64,000 nt of DNA from Mucilaginibacter sp. (GTDB taxonomy: Bacteria; Bacteroidota; Bacteroidia; Sphingobacteriales; Sphingobacteriaceae): assembly GCA_028288305.1 (NCBI GenBank), contig JAQBOA010000036.1:1-64000 (forward strand), in the 5' to 3' direction. The notes beneath the pieces were generated by a model. The model searched no databases. It was not told where the DNA came from and saw nothing but the letters and a program-made list of their open reading frames with translations. Positions 44,437 through 52,795 of this stretch are shown here, piece after piece. Every line of letters begins with the position of its first letter. The stretch's first letter is position 1. Both the position numbers and the translations under genes were made by a program.

Positions 44437-45578
44437 GCGGAACCTCCCGCCTCAGCCTCACCTAAATCCTCTCCAAAGGAGGGGACTTGATTTGCACCAC
44501 TATCTAACTCCCTCTCCAAAGGAGAGGGCTGGGGTGAGGCACTTTCATTTCCACTAAAAGCCGGTGCTTCTTCAGTAATACCGGGATCTTCATCATTTCC
44601 GTAAAGGGTATGCACTTCATGCGCATCAAATCCAATCTCGTTCAGGTATCTTGTAAATGAAGCTGTATAACCGTGGGTAAGGTAAACACTTTCGCAGCCT
44701 GTAGCATCAATGGCGCTGATTAGTCCGTCCCAGTCGGCATGGTCTGATAATACAAAGCCCCGGTCGGCAGCCCTGCGTCTTTTGGCGCCTCTTATTGCCA
44801 TCCATCCGGAACAGTAACCAAAGCTATAAGGCTGAAATTTTCGCATCCAGGGCGAACCTACTGATGATGGCGGCGCAATAATAATTCCTTTTCGTACCTC
44901 ATCTTTTGCTGTATCACTTGTGATCCTTTCTGTTGGGTTTAATAGTATTCCATTGCGGCGTAATGCTTCATTGGTGTTCTCAATTACGCCATGCGTGTAA
45001 ACTTTTCCGTTAGATAAATCAAGATTTTGCAATATACGTTGTGCCTTTCCTAACGAATAACCAACCAAAACAGTAGCAAGGCCGTGTTGTAAATTGTTGC
45101 ACGACCAGCTATTAATATCATTAAAAACCTGTATTTGCGGTTTCCATTTATAAACCGGCATCCCAAAAGTACATTCAGATATAAAATGATTGCAGCGTAT
45201 TGGTTCAAAGGGAGTTGAAATGCCATCGTCTTCTACTTTATAATCCCCTGAAACCACCCAAACCTCACCCTGGTATTCCACCCGAACCTGGGCTGATCCA
45301 ATTACATGGCCTGCCGGGTGTAAGGATATTTCAACGCCATTCTTCATCACTTTTTCGCCATAGGCCACTGTTTGCAATTGAATATCCCCCAATCGGTAAA
45401 GCAATACCTCTTTTGAAAAATGATGCGCCAGGTAATGTTTATTGCCAAAGTAAGCATGATCAGCATGGGCATGCGTTATTACGGCATCGTCAACCGGTTT
45501 CCAGGGATCAATGTAAAATTTACCTTTTGAACAGTAAATTCCCTTATCAGTAAATTCAAGCAGGGATTGTCTTGCCAT
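44433..45578 (-). CDS. Ligase-associated DNA exonuclease (metallo-beta-lactamase fold)
   Basis: A 381-residue nuclease related to SNM1/CPSF. The start at 45578 (MARQSLLEFTDKGIYC) fits the family; a longer frame to 45623 is leader. Metal motif VITHAHADHAYFG near residues 34-46, HPAGHVIGSAQV, VSGDYKVEDD and the C-terminal VLSDHADWDGL and YLTHGYT are all present. The last 40 residues (from about 342, ASPQPSPLERELDSGANQ, then PSFGEDLG) are encoded by a convergent pair of family D repeats, so the natural C-terminus has been replaced or extended. The stop still overlaps the ligase start. Confidence 0.93.
   Translation of the reverse strand: MARQSLLEFTDKGIYCSKGKFYIDPWKPVDDAVITHAHADHAYFGNKHYLAHHFSKEVLLYRLGDIQLQTVAYGEKVMKNGVEISLHPAGHVIGSAQVRVEYQGEVWVVSGDYKVEDDGISTPFEPIRCNHFISECTFGMPVYKWKPQIQVFNDINSWSCNNLQHGLATVLVGYSLGKAQRILQNLDLSNGKVYTHGVIENTNEALRRNGILLNPTERITSDTAKDEVRKGIIIAPPSSVGSPWMRKFQPYSFGYCSGWMAIRGAKRRRAADRGFVLSDHADWDGLISAIDATGCESVYLTHGYTASFTRYLNEIGFDAHEVHTLYGNDEDPGITEEAPAFSGNESASPQPSPLERELDSGANQVPSFGEDLGEAEAGGSA
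44455..44540. repeat. Convergent family D repeat pair inside the exonuclease gene
   Basis: Unit 1 (44455-44484): gcctcacc, four bases, then cctctccaaaggagggg. Unit 2 (44508-44540), read on the other strand: gcctcaccccagccctctcc, then the complementary stem. They are inverted with respect to each other and translate without a stop into the exonuclease C-terminus. A third unit is at 10424-10457. Confidence 0.85.
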
Positions 45579-45665
45579 ATACAGAAGATAACCGGAATAA
45601 TATGAATTGGTTTTAAACAACAAATCCCGGCTAAAAACCAGGATTTGTTGTTTAAATTAAAAAGA

Positions 45666-47801
45666 TTAATTTGATATAACCTTTGTAAGCTTATTATCCA
45701 GGCCAATATAATCAGTAAGTATTTGCCCGGCTTCACGCTTCAAAAAGTCAAGATCTTCATTTTTTGGTTTTGGCTGCCCCTTTTTCAAAATAGGAAAGCC
45801 CATAGCTACCCTTCTGGCATTTTCATCATCAAATGCTTTCTTTTCTTCAGTATCGCGCTCTTTTTTCAATTGCTGCTCATTTAAAGTAATGCTTTTGTCA
45901 GCATCATGTTTTTTAAATTCTTCAATATCCTCCACAAGGTATTTATAATTTACGCTTTTTTCCATACGCTGGTCATGCAATTTTTTTAACTGTGGTATAA
46001 CAGGCGTAAAATTGCCAACTTTAGTATAATCGGTTTTAGCAATTACATCAAAAGGCATGGCTGATGGTTCGGTATCCTCGCCATATTTATTAAGCGGTAT
46101 TATTGAAGGAAGCTGAATATCGGGCATTACGCCTTTATGCTGTGTTGAATTACCTGTGATACGGTAAAATTTAGCTATTGTTAAATTAAGCTGGCCAAAA
46201 ATACTTTGACTACCGGTAGACACAGGCTTCTTGCTTTTACCCAATAAAGCCGCTGTCCGCTCAAGTATTGAAGGGTTGATTACCTTATCCAAATCTATCG
46301 CATTTTGTACAGAGCCCTTTCCATAGGTTTGCGTACCAATTATCAATCCTCTTCCATAATCTTGTATTGCACCTGCAAATATTTCTGTAGCTGAAGCACT
46401 AAAGCGGTCAACCAAAATTGCCAGCGGGCCAGAGTAACTAATGGATGGGTCTTCATCCTTATCAACTTCTACCTGGTCATTTGAGTTCCGGACTTGCACT
46501 ACCGGACCGGATTTTATAAACAGGCCGCTAAGCTCAATGGCTTCCATTAATGAACCACCGCCATTTTCACGCAAATCCATTACAATACCATCAACATTTT
46601 CCTGTTTTAACGAATCCAGGATCAGCTTTACATCGTGGGTGGTACTTTTATAGTTGGGATTTCCTGACTTATAATCATTAAAGTCGATATAAAAAGCGGG
46701 AACAGAAATGATTCCTATTTTAAAAGTTTTCCCATTATTATTGTAAGTCTTTATTTCTTTTTTAGCCGATTCATCTTTTAAAATGATTTTTTCACGTACC
46801 ATTTCCACCACTTTAGGTTTACTGCTAACAGTACTTCCCTTCGGCAGTATCTCCAGCCTCACTGTTGTTCCCTTAGTGCCCCGGATTAATGCTATGGCAT
46901 TTTCAACTCTCCACCCGATAATATTTTGAAACTCACCCTCTTTTCCCTGGGCTACACCAACAATGCGGTCATCAACATTAATCTGGCGGCTTTTATCGGC
47001 CGGACCTCCGGCAATAACAGCCTTAATAGTTACAAATTCATTTTCGCTTAGTAAGGATGCTCCTATGCCTTCTAACTGTCGTGACATTTCAATATTAAAA
47101 TTGGCAGCATTAGCTGGGTTAAAATAGTTAGTGTGCGGATCTATTGCTTCGGTAAAGGCATCCATAAATATCTGGAAAACATCCTGGTTGTTAAACTTAT
47201 TTGCTTGCGCCAATAGGTTTTGGTACCGTTTTTTCAATGTTTCTTTGTTTTTAGCCATATCGTTATTGGCTAATTTCAAATTAAGCATATCGTATTTTAC
47301 ACGTTTATGCCAGATATTATTCAGCTCATCCTCAGAAGCGGCCCATGGCAAATTTTCCCTGTTGTAGATATAAGCTTCATTTTTAGTGAAATCAAAATTA
47401 TCATCCAGGTTTGCAAGGGAGTAATTTATCCGTTCAATATATCTTTTTTGGTAAACATTGAATATATAAAATACATTGTTCAGGTTGCCACTCTTTACGT
47501 CATCATCCAATACCGTTTTATACTTATCAAAATCAGCTATATCTGAACCCAGCAAATAATTATGGCTTTCGTCCAGCAATTTTAGGTAACGTTTATAAAC
47601 TACCTGTGAAATAGAATCATTAAGTTCAACTTTTTTGTAGTTATAATCAGTGATAAGTTTGGCAACTTCTCTACAAGCTATGCTTTGTTCATCAGCTGGT
47701 TGTATATCTTTTGAGCCCGCAACCTTAATGTGCTTTGGCGGAGCCGCATGACAAGCAAGTGCTGCACCCAGTACCAGCACTAAATATAATTTCTTCAACA
47801 T
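45666..47801 (-). CDS. Carboxy-terminal-processing S41 protease (Tsp/Prc type)
   Basis: A 711-residue periplasmic protease. Signal peptide MLKKLYLVLVLGAALACHA from the Met at 47801. An N-terminal helical domain (about 30-240) precedes a PDZ domain (EFVTIKAVIAGGPADKS, near 265). The catalytic Ser is in DRFSASATEIFAGAIQDYG and the Lys in GTQTYGKGSVQ. The DUF3340-type C-terminal tail (LNEQQLKKERDTEEKKAFD) identifies the large Tsp/Prc class that trims envelope proteins and lipoproteins from their C-termini. It lies between the exonuclease and helicase genes; a short AT-rich gap separates it from each. Confidence 0.93.
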   Translation of the reverse strand: MLKKLYLVLVLGAALACHAAPPKHIKVAGSKDIQPADEQSIACREVAKLITDYNYKKVELNDSISQVVYKRYLKLLDESHNYLLGSDIADFDKYKTVLDDDVKSGNLNNVFYIFNVYQKRYIERINYSLANLDDNFDFTKNEAYIYNRENLPWAASEDELNNIWHKRVKYDMLNLKLANNDMAKNKETLKKRYQNLLAQANKFNNQDVFQIFMDAFTEAIDPHTNYFNPANAANFNIEMSRQLEGIGASLLSENEFVTIKAVIAGGPADKSRQINVDDRIVGVAQGKEGEFQNIIGWRVENAIALIRGTKGTTVRLEILPKGSTVSSKPKVVEMVREKIILKDESAKKEIKTYNNNGKTFKIGIISVPAFYIDFNDYKSGNPNYKSTTHDVKLILDSLKQENVDGIVMDLRENGGGSLMEAIELSGLFIKSGPVVQVRNSNDQVEVDKDEDPSISYSGPLAILVDRFSASATEIFAGAIQDYGRGLIIGTQTYGKGSVQNAIDLDKVINPSILERTAALLGKSKKPVSTGSQSIFGQLNLTIAKFYRITGNSTQHKGVMPDIQLPSIIPLNKYGEDTEPSAMPFDVIAKTDYTKVGNFTPVIPQLKKLHDQRMEKSVNYKYLVEDIEEFKKHDADKSITLNEQQLKKERDTEEKKAFDDENARRVAMGFPILKKGQPKPKNEDLDFLKREAGQILTDYIGLDNKLTKVISN

Positions 47802-47876
47802 ATCTTTTACAGTCTTTAAGTCGGGATTTAAATATAACATTAATACTTCTGCCTAATATAATTCGCTAATATAAAT

Positions 47877-47912
47877 AAAAAGGGACACAGCCAAACGCCG
47901 TCTCCCTTTTTA
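47877..47912 (-). terminator. Terminator behind the 48018-48641 gene
   Basis: On the minus strand AAAAAGGGAGAC and GTCCCTTTTT pair (two-base bulge) around GGCGTTTGGCTGT and end in a T-rich stretch. Confidence 0.55.
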
Positions 47913-48017
47913 TCAATAACAATATTACAATAATGTTTGATTTCTTTTACAAAACCATTAATTTCTTACTATAAAGTTACAATTAGGCTAGCACTTTTAT
48001 TTGACTAATACTTTTAC

Positions 48018-48641
48018 CTACTCAGCTTTAGTATTATTCAATGGAAAATCTGCATAACGCGAAACAGATTTTGATAAAGACAATTTATTCTGTTTAATGT
48101 AAAGCATCGTTTTCTCTATTTCTGGTAAAGTGTTTTGTAAACCTTTTATGCCAGCTAATTCATGGGCCTCATTAAGGTCTTGTTGGGCCTGTTCGTAATA
48201 ACCGGTGTTTGCTTTCACTATTGCCAGATCGATTAAATTGGCAATGGTATGCTTATCATCGTTTTCCTGTCTTGAGATGATATTGCTTTGTAATAAAAAC
48301 CATTTTGCTTCCGAAAACCTGTTTTGCTGAATGTACAAATGTGCCAGGTCACTGAAATTGTAACTTGCATCATTATAAATCCTAAAACGCATATTATGTT
48401 GTGCCGTTTTCATTATAAGGTTTTCAGCAGCTTCATTATTATATTCGCTGCAATCTAAAAACAGTCCTTGTATCTCTGCCTGATTAAATGTAGCTACAGG
48501 AAGCCGGGCAATTGATTGATCAGTTACCTGGTCTATTAAAGGAAATCGTTCGTGTTTTTTTAATTGCAGATCTAATCGCCACCACTGAGCAGAAGCTGAA
48601 AAACTTATGGTACTAATAAAAACAAGCAGGATAAATTTCAT
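48018..48641 (-). CDS. Small exported TPR-like protein
   Basis: A 207-residue protein with a signal peptide MKFILLVFISTISFSASA (cleavage before QWW). The mature part has a helical arrangement with at least two TPR-like units (FSDLAHLYIQQNRFSEAKWF and DLAIVKANTGYYEQAQQDL). The C-terminus is charged. Function unknown; it probably binds a periplasmic partner. It is separated from the helicase gene by 149 bases. Confidence 0.7.
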   Translation of the reverse strand: MKFILLVFISTISFSASAQWWRLDLQLKKHERFPLIDQVTDQSIARLPVATFNQAEIQGLFLDCSEYNNEAAENLIMKTAQHNMRFRIYNDASYNFSDLAHLYIQQNRFSEAKWFLLQSNIISRQENDDKHTIANLIDLAIVKANTGYYEQAQQDLNEAHELAGIKGLQNTLPEIEKTMLYIKQNKLSLSKSVSRYADFPLNNTKAE

Positions 48642-48789
48642 TTACTAATTTTCCTTGTGGTTAAAATATTTTATGCAAAAATAACACTTTACGCGTTGAA
48701 ATTCAATACGAAATCGATTATAAAAGCAATCCGGACAATTTTTGTTTTACAATAAGTAATTATATTTTCATCCTGTGAAAATTTTATTC

Positions 48790-51408
48790 CTAAAACCCTT
48801 TTTTCCTTGTAATACCCGGCTTTCGGACTTTTCGTGTTTCGTCCCGATAGCTATCGGGATTATCAACCTCATCAGCACCATATTGGCGGGCCATTTTTGC
48901 TATGCGTTCTTCAAGAGATTCGGTAGTTAAGCGCTCACGGCCCAAACTATCTACCATAATTGGAAAGGCGAAAGGTGTTGGCCGCTCAATGGTTTTTAGT
49001 ATGATATTTTGTTTGATGATACGCTGCAGGGCCAATCTTAATCTGAATTCCTCCAGTTGAAAAGCCAGGGCTTCGTTGTAGGCCTGGCGCACCAGTAAAT
49101 TATCAGGTTCATACTCGCTGAATACTTCAAACAGTAAAGAAGTAGAAGCTTGCAAATGTTTATTTTTAACCGGTTGACCGGGATAACCTGTAAATACCAA
49201 TCCGCCTATATGGGCAATATCCCTGAAACGCCTGCGGGCCATTTCGTTTGCATTCAGGCTATGCAGAATATCATCCAGCAAGTTATCAATTGAGAAAAAA
49301 CTGGCATCTTCCAAAGCTTGTTCAATCGGAATGTCTTCATCGGTAAGCAATTCAAAGCCATAATCATTCATGGCGATGGAAAAGCTGGCGTTTTTTATTT
49401 TACTTATCCGGTAAGCCAGCAGTGAGGCCATTCCTTCATGAACCAATCTTCCTTCAAAAGGATAAAATAATAGGTGATGCCCTTCACGGGATTTAAACGA
49501 TTCTATTAAAAACTCGTGGCTCTGCGGTAAATGCGAAAGTTCAGCTTGCAAATTAAATAAAGGTTTAAGGGCAATCACTTCTTCATCTTTTTCAATACCG
49601 TGGGCTACCTCATCCAGTTTATCTCTGAAGACCGCAGATAATTGTGAGGATAGGGGCATACGACCTCCCGCCCAGCTCGGTATCATCCCCTTTTTAGCAT
49701 TCGATTTTTTTACATAAGCTGTCATTTCCTTTACCCTTATAAATTCAAGGCTGCGTCCGGCAAACCAAAAGTTATTTCCAGGTTTAAGTTTGGAAACAAA
49801 AGATTCCTCAATAGTTCCCAGACTGCCGCCGCTAAGCCATTTAATGCGGATGCTCAGTTCACTCGTAATAGTACCTATGCTCAGCCGATGCCGCATAGCT
49901 ACGCGCCGGTTGTTAACTTTAAAAACACCGTCTTCAATTACTACCTTTAAAAATTCATCATATTGGGCAAGTGTTTTACCACCGTTAGTAATAAAATCGA
50001 GCAACTGGTTAAATTCATTACGTGTCAGATCGGCGAAAACAAAGGTGGTTTTCACTTCCTTAAACAGTTCATCAGCCCTGAAACCATCTGATACAGCCAG
50101 CGTTACCATATATTGTATCAACACATCCATGGTGAGCAGCAATGGATCGCGGCTTTCAAAAATGCCGTTCTTAATGGCTTGTTTTAAGGCAGCGCCTTCC
50201 AGTAATTCCAGTGAATGCGTAGGTACAAAATAAGCCCTCGATACTGCTCCCGGATGGTGGCCGCTACGTCCGGCCCGCTGCATAAAGCGGGCAACACCTT
50301 TCGGACTTCCAACTTGTACAACAGTATCCACCGGTCTAAAATCAACTCCCAGGTCCAAACTCGAGGTGCATACCACCACTTTTAATGCTTCAGCATGTAA
50401 GGCTTGCTCAACCCAGTTACGCAGTTCATTATCCAGCGAGCCATGATGCATCGCCATGATTCCGGCGTACTCAGGGTAATTATCCAAAATGGCGTGATAC
50501 CAGATTTCAGATTGTGAACGCGTATTTGTAAATATCAGGGTAGTTTTACTTCTGGCTACTATCTCCATTACCTGCGGCAACAGCTTTAATCCGATATGCC
50601 CCGCCCACGAATAATTTTCTATATTTTCAGGTATGATAGATTTAATGAGCAGTTTTTTTTCCAAATTGGCCCGTACCATCTTAATCATTTCAGGTTGAAA
50701 ATCATTTCCTAATAACACCTCTGCCGCCTCCTCAAGATTGCCAATGGTAGCGCTGATACCCCAGATTTTTAGTCTTAAGTTCGAAGTCTTAAGTCCGAAG
50801 TCTAAAGTAGGTACTATATCAATCTCATCATTCTGACTTAAGACTAAAGACTTTGGACTTAGGGCTTTTAACCGGGACAAACCAAGCTCCACCTGTACCC
50901 CGCGTTTTGTACCCAACAGTTCATGCCATTCATCAATTACTACAACCTCCAGGCTTTGGAACAATTTAGGATACTCCTTTTGCGCCATCATCAGGTGAAG
51001 ACTTTCTGGTGTGGTGAGTAATACTTCGGGTAGCTTTTTTTTCAAGGCCTGCTTTTCGGCGGCAGGGGTGTCACCTGTGCGCGTGGCAATTTTCCAGGGC
51101 AGACCTATTTCGTCACATACCTCCTGCATCGCTTTTTTTATATCATTGGTTAAAGCACGCAGGGGAGTGATCCACAGCATTAGCAGACCGTTGTTTTTTT
51201 GACTGGTGTAAGTTTCGGGATGTTTATTTATAAAATCAACCAGAAAGGGCAGGAACAAGGCAAATGTTTTACCGCTGCCGGTAGGTGCATTGAGCAAGCC
51301 GGAATAACCACTAAGATACGCCTCTTCCATTTCACCCTGAAAGGCAAACTGCTCCCAGTTTTTTTTCTTGTACCATTGACGGATGACTTGTTGCCCCTTT
51401 GTAACCAT
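48790..51408 (-). CDS. Ligase-associated DEXH-box DNA helicase (Lhr-like)
   Basis: An 872-residue superfamily 2 helicase of the ligase-associated repair system. Walker A is NAPTGSGKTFA near 40-50, motif II is VVIDEWHELLGTKRG near 158-172, motif III is WGISATIGNLEE near 214-225, and domain 2 has FTNTRSQSEIWYH, VVCTSSLDLGVDFRPV and FMQRAGRSGHHPG. The C-terminal DUF1998-like/Lhr accessory domain follows. About 30 residues at 182-213 (SPKSLVLSQNDEIDI through FGLKTSNLRL) are encoded by a family A repeat inserted in frame between motif II and motif III. A second palindrome adds DNPDSYRDET near the C-terminus. No PdeM gene is adjacent. Confidence 0.93.
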   Translation of the reverse strand: MVTKGQQVIRQWYKKKNWEQFAFQGEMEEAYLSGYSGLLNAPTGSGKTFALFLPFLVDFINKHPETYTSQKNNGLLMLWITPLRALTNDIKKAMQEVCDEIGLPWKIATRTGDTPAAEKQALKKKLPEVLLTTPESLHLMMAQKEYPKLFQSLEVVVIDEWHELLGTKRGVQVELGLSRLKALSPKSLVLSQNDEIDIVPTLDFGLKTSNLRLKIWGISATIGNLEEAAEVLLGNDFQPEMIKMVRANLEKKLLIKSIIPENIENYSWAGHIGLKLLPQVMEIVARSKTTLIFTNTRSQSEIWYHAILDNYPEYAGIMAMHHGSLDNELRNWVEQALHAEALKVVVCTSSLDLGVDFRPVDTVVQVGSPKGVARFMQRAGRSGHHPGAVSRAYFVPTHSLELLEGAALKQAIKNGIFESRDPLLLTMDVLIQYMVTLAVSDGFRADELFKEVKTTFVFADLTRNEFNQLLDFITNGGKTLAQYDEFLKVVIEDGVFKVNNRRVAMRHRLSIGTITSELSIRIKWLSGGSLGTIEESFVSKLKPGNNFWFAGRSLEFIRVKEMTAYVKKSNAKKGMIPSWAGGRMPLSSQLSAVFRDKLDEVAHGIEKDEEVIALKPLFNLQAELSHLPQSHEFLIESFKSREGHHLLFYPFEGRLVHEGMASLLAYRISKIKNASFSIAMNDYGFELLTDEDIPIEQALEDASFFSIDNLLDDILHSLNANEMARRRFRDIAHIGGLVFTGYPGQPVKNKHLQASTSLLFEVFSEYEPDNLLVRQAYNEALAFQLEEFRLRLALQRIIKQNIILKTIERPTPFAFPIMVDSLGRERLTTESLEERIAKMARQYGADEVDNPDSYRDETRKVRKPGITRKKGF
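48842..48859. repeat. Perfect palindrome tcccgatagctatcggga inside the helicase gene
   Basis: An 18-bp perfect palindrome encoding part of NPDSYRDE near the helicase C-terminus. A near-identical core (tcccgatgattatcggga) lies at 5747-5764 between genes. Confidence 0.75.
50771..50867. repeat. Family A palindromic repeat inserted in frame in the helicase gene
   Basis: The 20-mer AAGTCTTAAGTCCGAAGTCT at 50784-50803 is identical to 4584-4603, and 50835-50861 matches 4611-4637 at 25 of 27 positions. The two arms are imperfect reverse complements of each other around a short loop. The element is a multiple of three in effect: the helicase frame is open through it and translates as about 30 residues with no counterpart expected between motif II and motif III. 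Confidence 0.85.
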
Positions 51409-51472
51409 TCGATAATATACAACGGAAATTGCAATAAGTTGTATTTAGGTTTAAAATTCAACCTAAGTTGCC

Positions 51473-51504
51473 TTTCACTATATCAAAAAAATCGTGTAAA
51501 TTTG
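51473..51504 (+). promoter_or_regulatory. Promoter of the 51524 toxin-antitoxin locus
   Basis: TTTC (51473-51476, one mismatch to the -33 TTTG) and TAAATTTG (51497-51504, exact TAnnTTTG) are 20 bases apart. The start would be near 51508. Confidence 0.45.
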
Positions 51505-51524
51505 ATATATTAAATTTTATATCA
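51503..51524. promoter_or_regulatory. Operator-like inverted repeat at the antitoxin start
   Basis: tgatata (51503-51509) and tatatca (51518-51524) are inverted repeats eight bases apart, overlapping the -7 box and the ATG. This is the place where type II antitoxins repress their own promoter. Confidence 0.45.
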
Positions 51525-51670
51525 TGGTATTAGTACTAAAAAAAGGGGCCAGTAAAATGGAAATGGATAATATTTCTTTAAAACTTCAAGTGGTTAAAGG
51601 AGTAAATACAAAGAAATATGGTGGGACAATTAAATTAAAAGAAGATCCATTGGCCATACAAAAAAAATGA
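51524..51670 (+). CDS. VapB-like antitoxin with a C-terminal frameshift
   Basis: A 48-residue protein MVLVLKKGASKMEMDN..., ending KLKEDPLAIQKK. In relatives the antitoxin continues with the helix K-x-RDEWE. That ending (MRDEWE and a stop overlapping the toxin ATG) is present here in the next frame, straight after a run of eight A (51660-51667); one extra A would restore it. So the gene has lost its last six codons or the run is a sequencing error. Too short to have been noted easily; supported by the adjacent toxin remnants, promoter and operator. Confidence 0.6.
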   Translation: MVLVLKKGASKMEMDNISLKLQVVKGVNTKKYGGTIKLKEDPLAIQKK

Positions 51671-51673
51671 GGG

Positions 51674-51792
51674 ATGAGTGGGAATAAGTATTTGTTAGAT
51701 ACCAATGCTGTTTTATAAAGTTGCCACTTATAACTTCCGACAAACACTTCAAAAATGTAAAGCATTTAAACCTCGTTTACTACGAGAAGTGA
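51674..51792 (+). pseudogene. PIN (VapC) toxin gene with a large internal deletion
   Basis: The start MSGNKYLLDTNAVL is a textbook VapC N-terminus with the first Asp motif (LLDTN), overlapping the antitoxin end as usual. It stops at 51716. Directly after, in another frame, KLPLITSDKHFKNVKHLNL followed by VYYEK and a stop at 51790-51792 is a textbook VapC C-terminus. Roughly 85 to 90 central codons, including the other active-site acids, are gone. The toxin cannot be active. Confidence 0.8.
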
Positions 51793-51793
51793 T

Positions 51794-52651
51794 TCACCCA
51801 ATTAGATTTGCTTTCACCACCTCAACCAAGTCATAAATAACCTGTGCAGACTTTATGATCCGTTCATGTCCAATGCCTTCATACTTTTGGCTAAGTATGG
51901 ATTGGTTAGCATCTAAAAATTCCTTTAAATAATTATAGGTCGAGATCTGATCATTTTCATCATATGCTAACCAGTATTTAACCTCTTTATCAAGTGTATA
52001 CCAGTCAATTAAATTATAAAATGATGCGGGTTTATTGAACTTTTCCTCAAAACTTTTTAAGAAATTATCCTGGGCCACCTGTGAGACACCTACCGTACTC
52101 ATGCTGTATTCAAAATTTTCTTTCAGCCTGATAAGTGGTGCAATACTAATTAGCAATGACGGCGTAATCTTCATTTCTGAAAGGGCAATTACGTTTGCCA
52201 TTGCACCCAATGAATGACCAATCAGGATATCCGGCTGACCAAAATGGAGTGTTATCGCTTTAATTGGCAGAATAAATAATAATAGATTTGATAACTCACC
52301 TTCCGAACTTCCGTTGCCGGGCGCATCAAATGCAATAATTTCCAGGTCATCAATTTCTTTGAGAGCATTGATAATTTCCATAAAATCTGCAGCCTTTGAG
52401 CCCCAGCCATGAGTAATTAAAAGTTTACGTGAACCCTTTCCCCATTTAAAACCATTAAAAGCAAGTTCTTTTTCTGCAAAATAATCATCCTTAACGGTTA
52501 AGCTAAATTTTTCAGCTTCATTCAGCAATTGTTCCTGCTGTAAACGTAAGGGCATTTTTGGCGAATAACAGATCAATTGCCAAAGCATTTCATTAGGTAT
52601 ACTGGTCGGGTCCGCTTTTATTTGAGTAATAATTTGTTTTAATTTTTTCAT
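51794..52651 (-). CDS. Alpha/beta hydrolase
   Basis: A 285-residue cytoplasmic hydrolase. The nucleophile elbow is IGHSLGAMANV (Ser near residue 144), the oxyanion region is LLITHGWGSKAADF, and the strand FDAPGNGSSEGELS precedes it; a late His is in GIGHERIIKS. No signal peptide. It resembles esterase/lipase-type hydrolases without specific clues to substrate. It ends two bases after the VapC remnant, convergent with it. Confidence 0.85.
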   Translation of the reverse strand: MKKLKQIITQIKADPTSIPNEMLWQLICYSPKMPLRLQQEQLLNEAEKFSLTVKDDYFAEKELAFNGFKWGKGSRKLLITHGWGSKAADFMEIINALKEIDDLEIIAFDAPGNGSSEGELSNLLLFILPIKAITLHFGQPDILIGHSLGAMANVIALSEMKITPSLLISIAPLIRLKENFEYSMSTVGVSQVAQDNFLKSFEEKFNKPASFYNLIDWYTLDKEVKYWLAYDENDQISTYNYLKEFLDANQSILSQKYEGIGHERIIKSAQVIYDLVEVVKANLIG

Positions 52652-52742
52652 AGCTAATAAGAGAATGCTCCGTGATATTTTAAGTGGGTTATCAAATCTA
52701 TATTCTTATTTCAACAGTGTTGTATAAAATATATTATAAAAC

Positions 52743-52772
52743 AAAAAAGGCCCCGTCAAAACTGACAGGACC
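52743..52772 (-). terminator. Terminator behind the M16 peptidase gene
   Basis: On the minus strand GGTCCTGTCA and TGACGGGGCC pair fully (with G-T wobble) around GTTT, followed by six T. Confidence 0.8.
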
Positions 52773-52795
52773 CCTTATAAATCTCTTAAAGTTCT

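Noticed and set aside
49790..50233. 147-codon frame antisense to the helicase gene
   Set aside because: Shadow frame caused by codon bias; no start context or motif.
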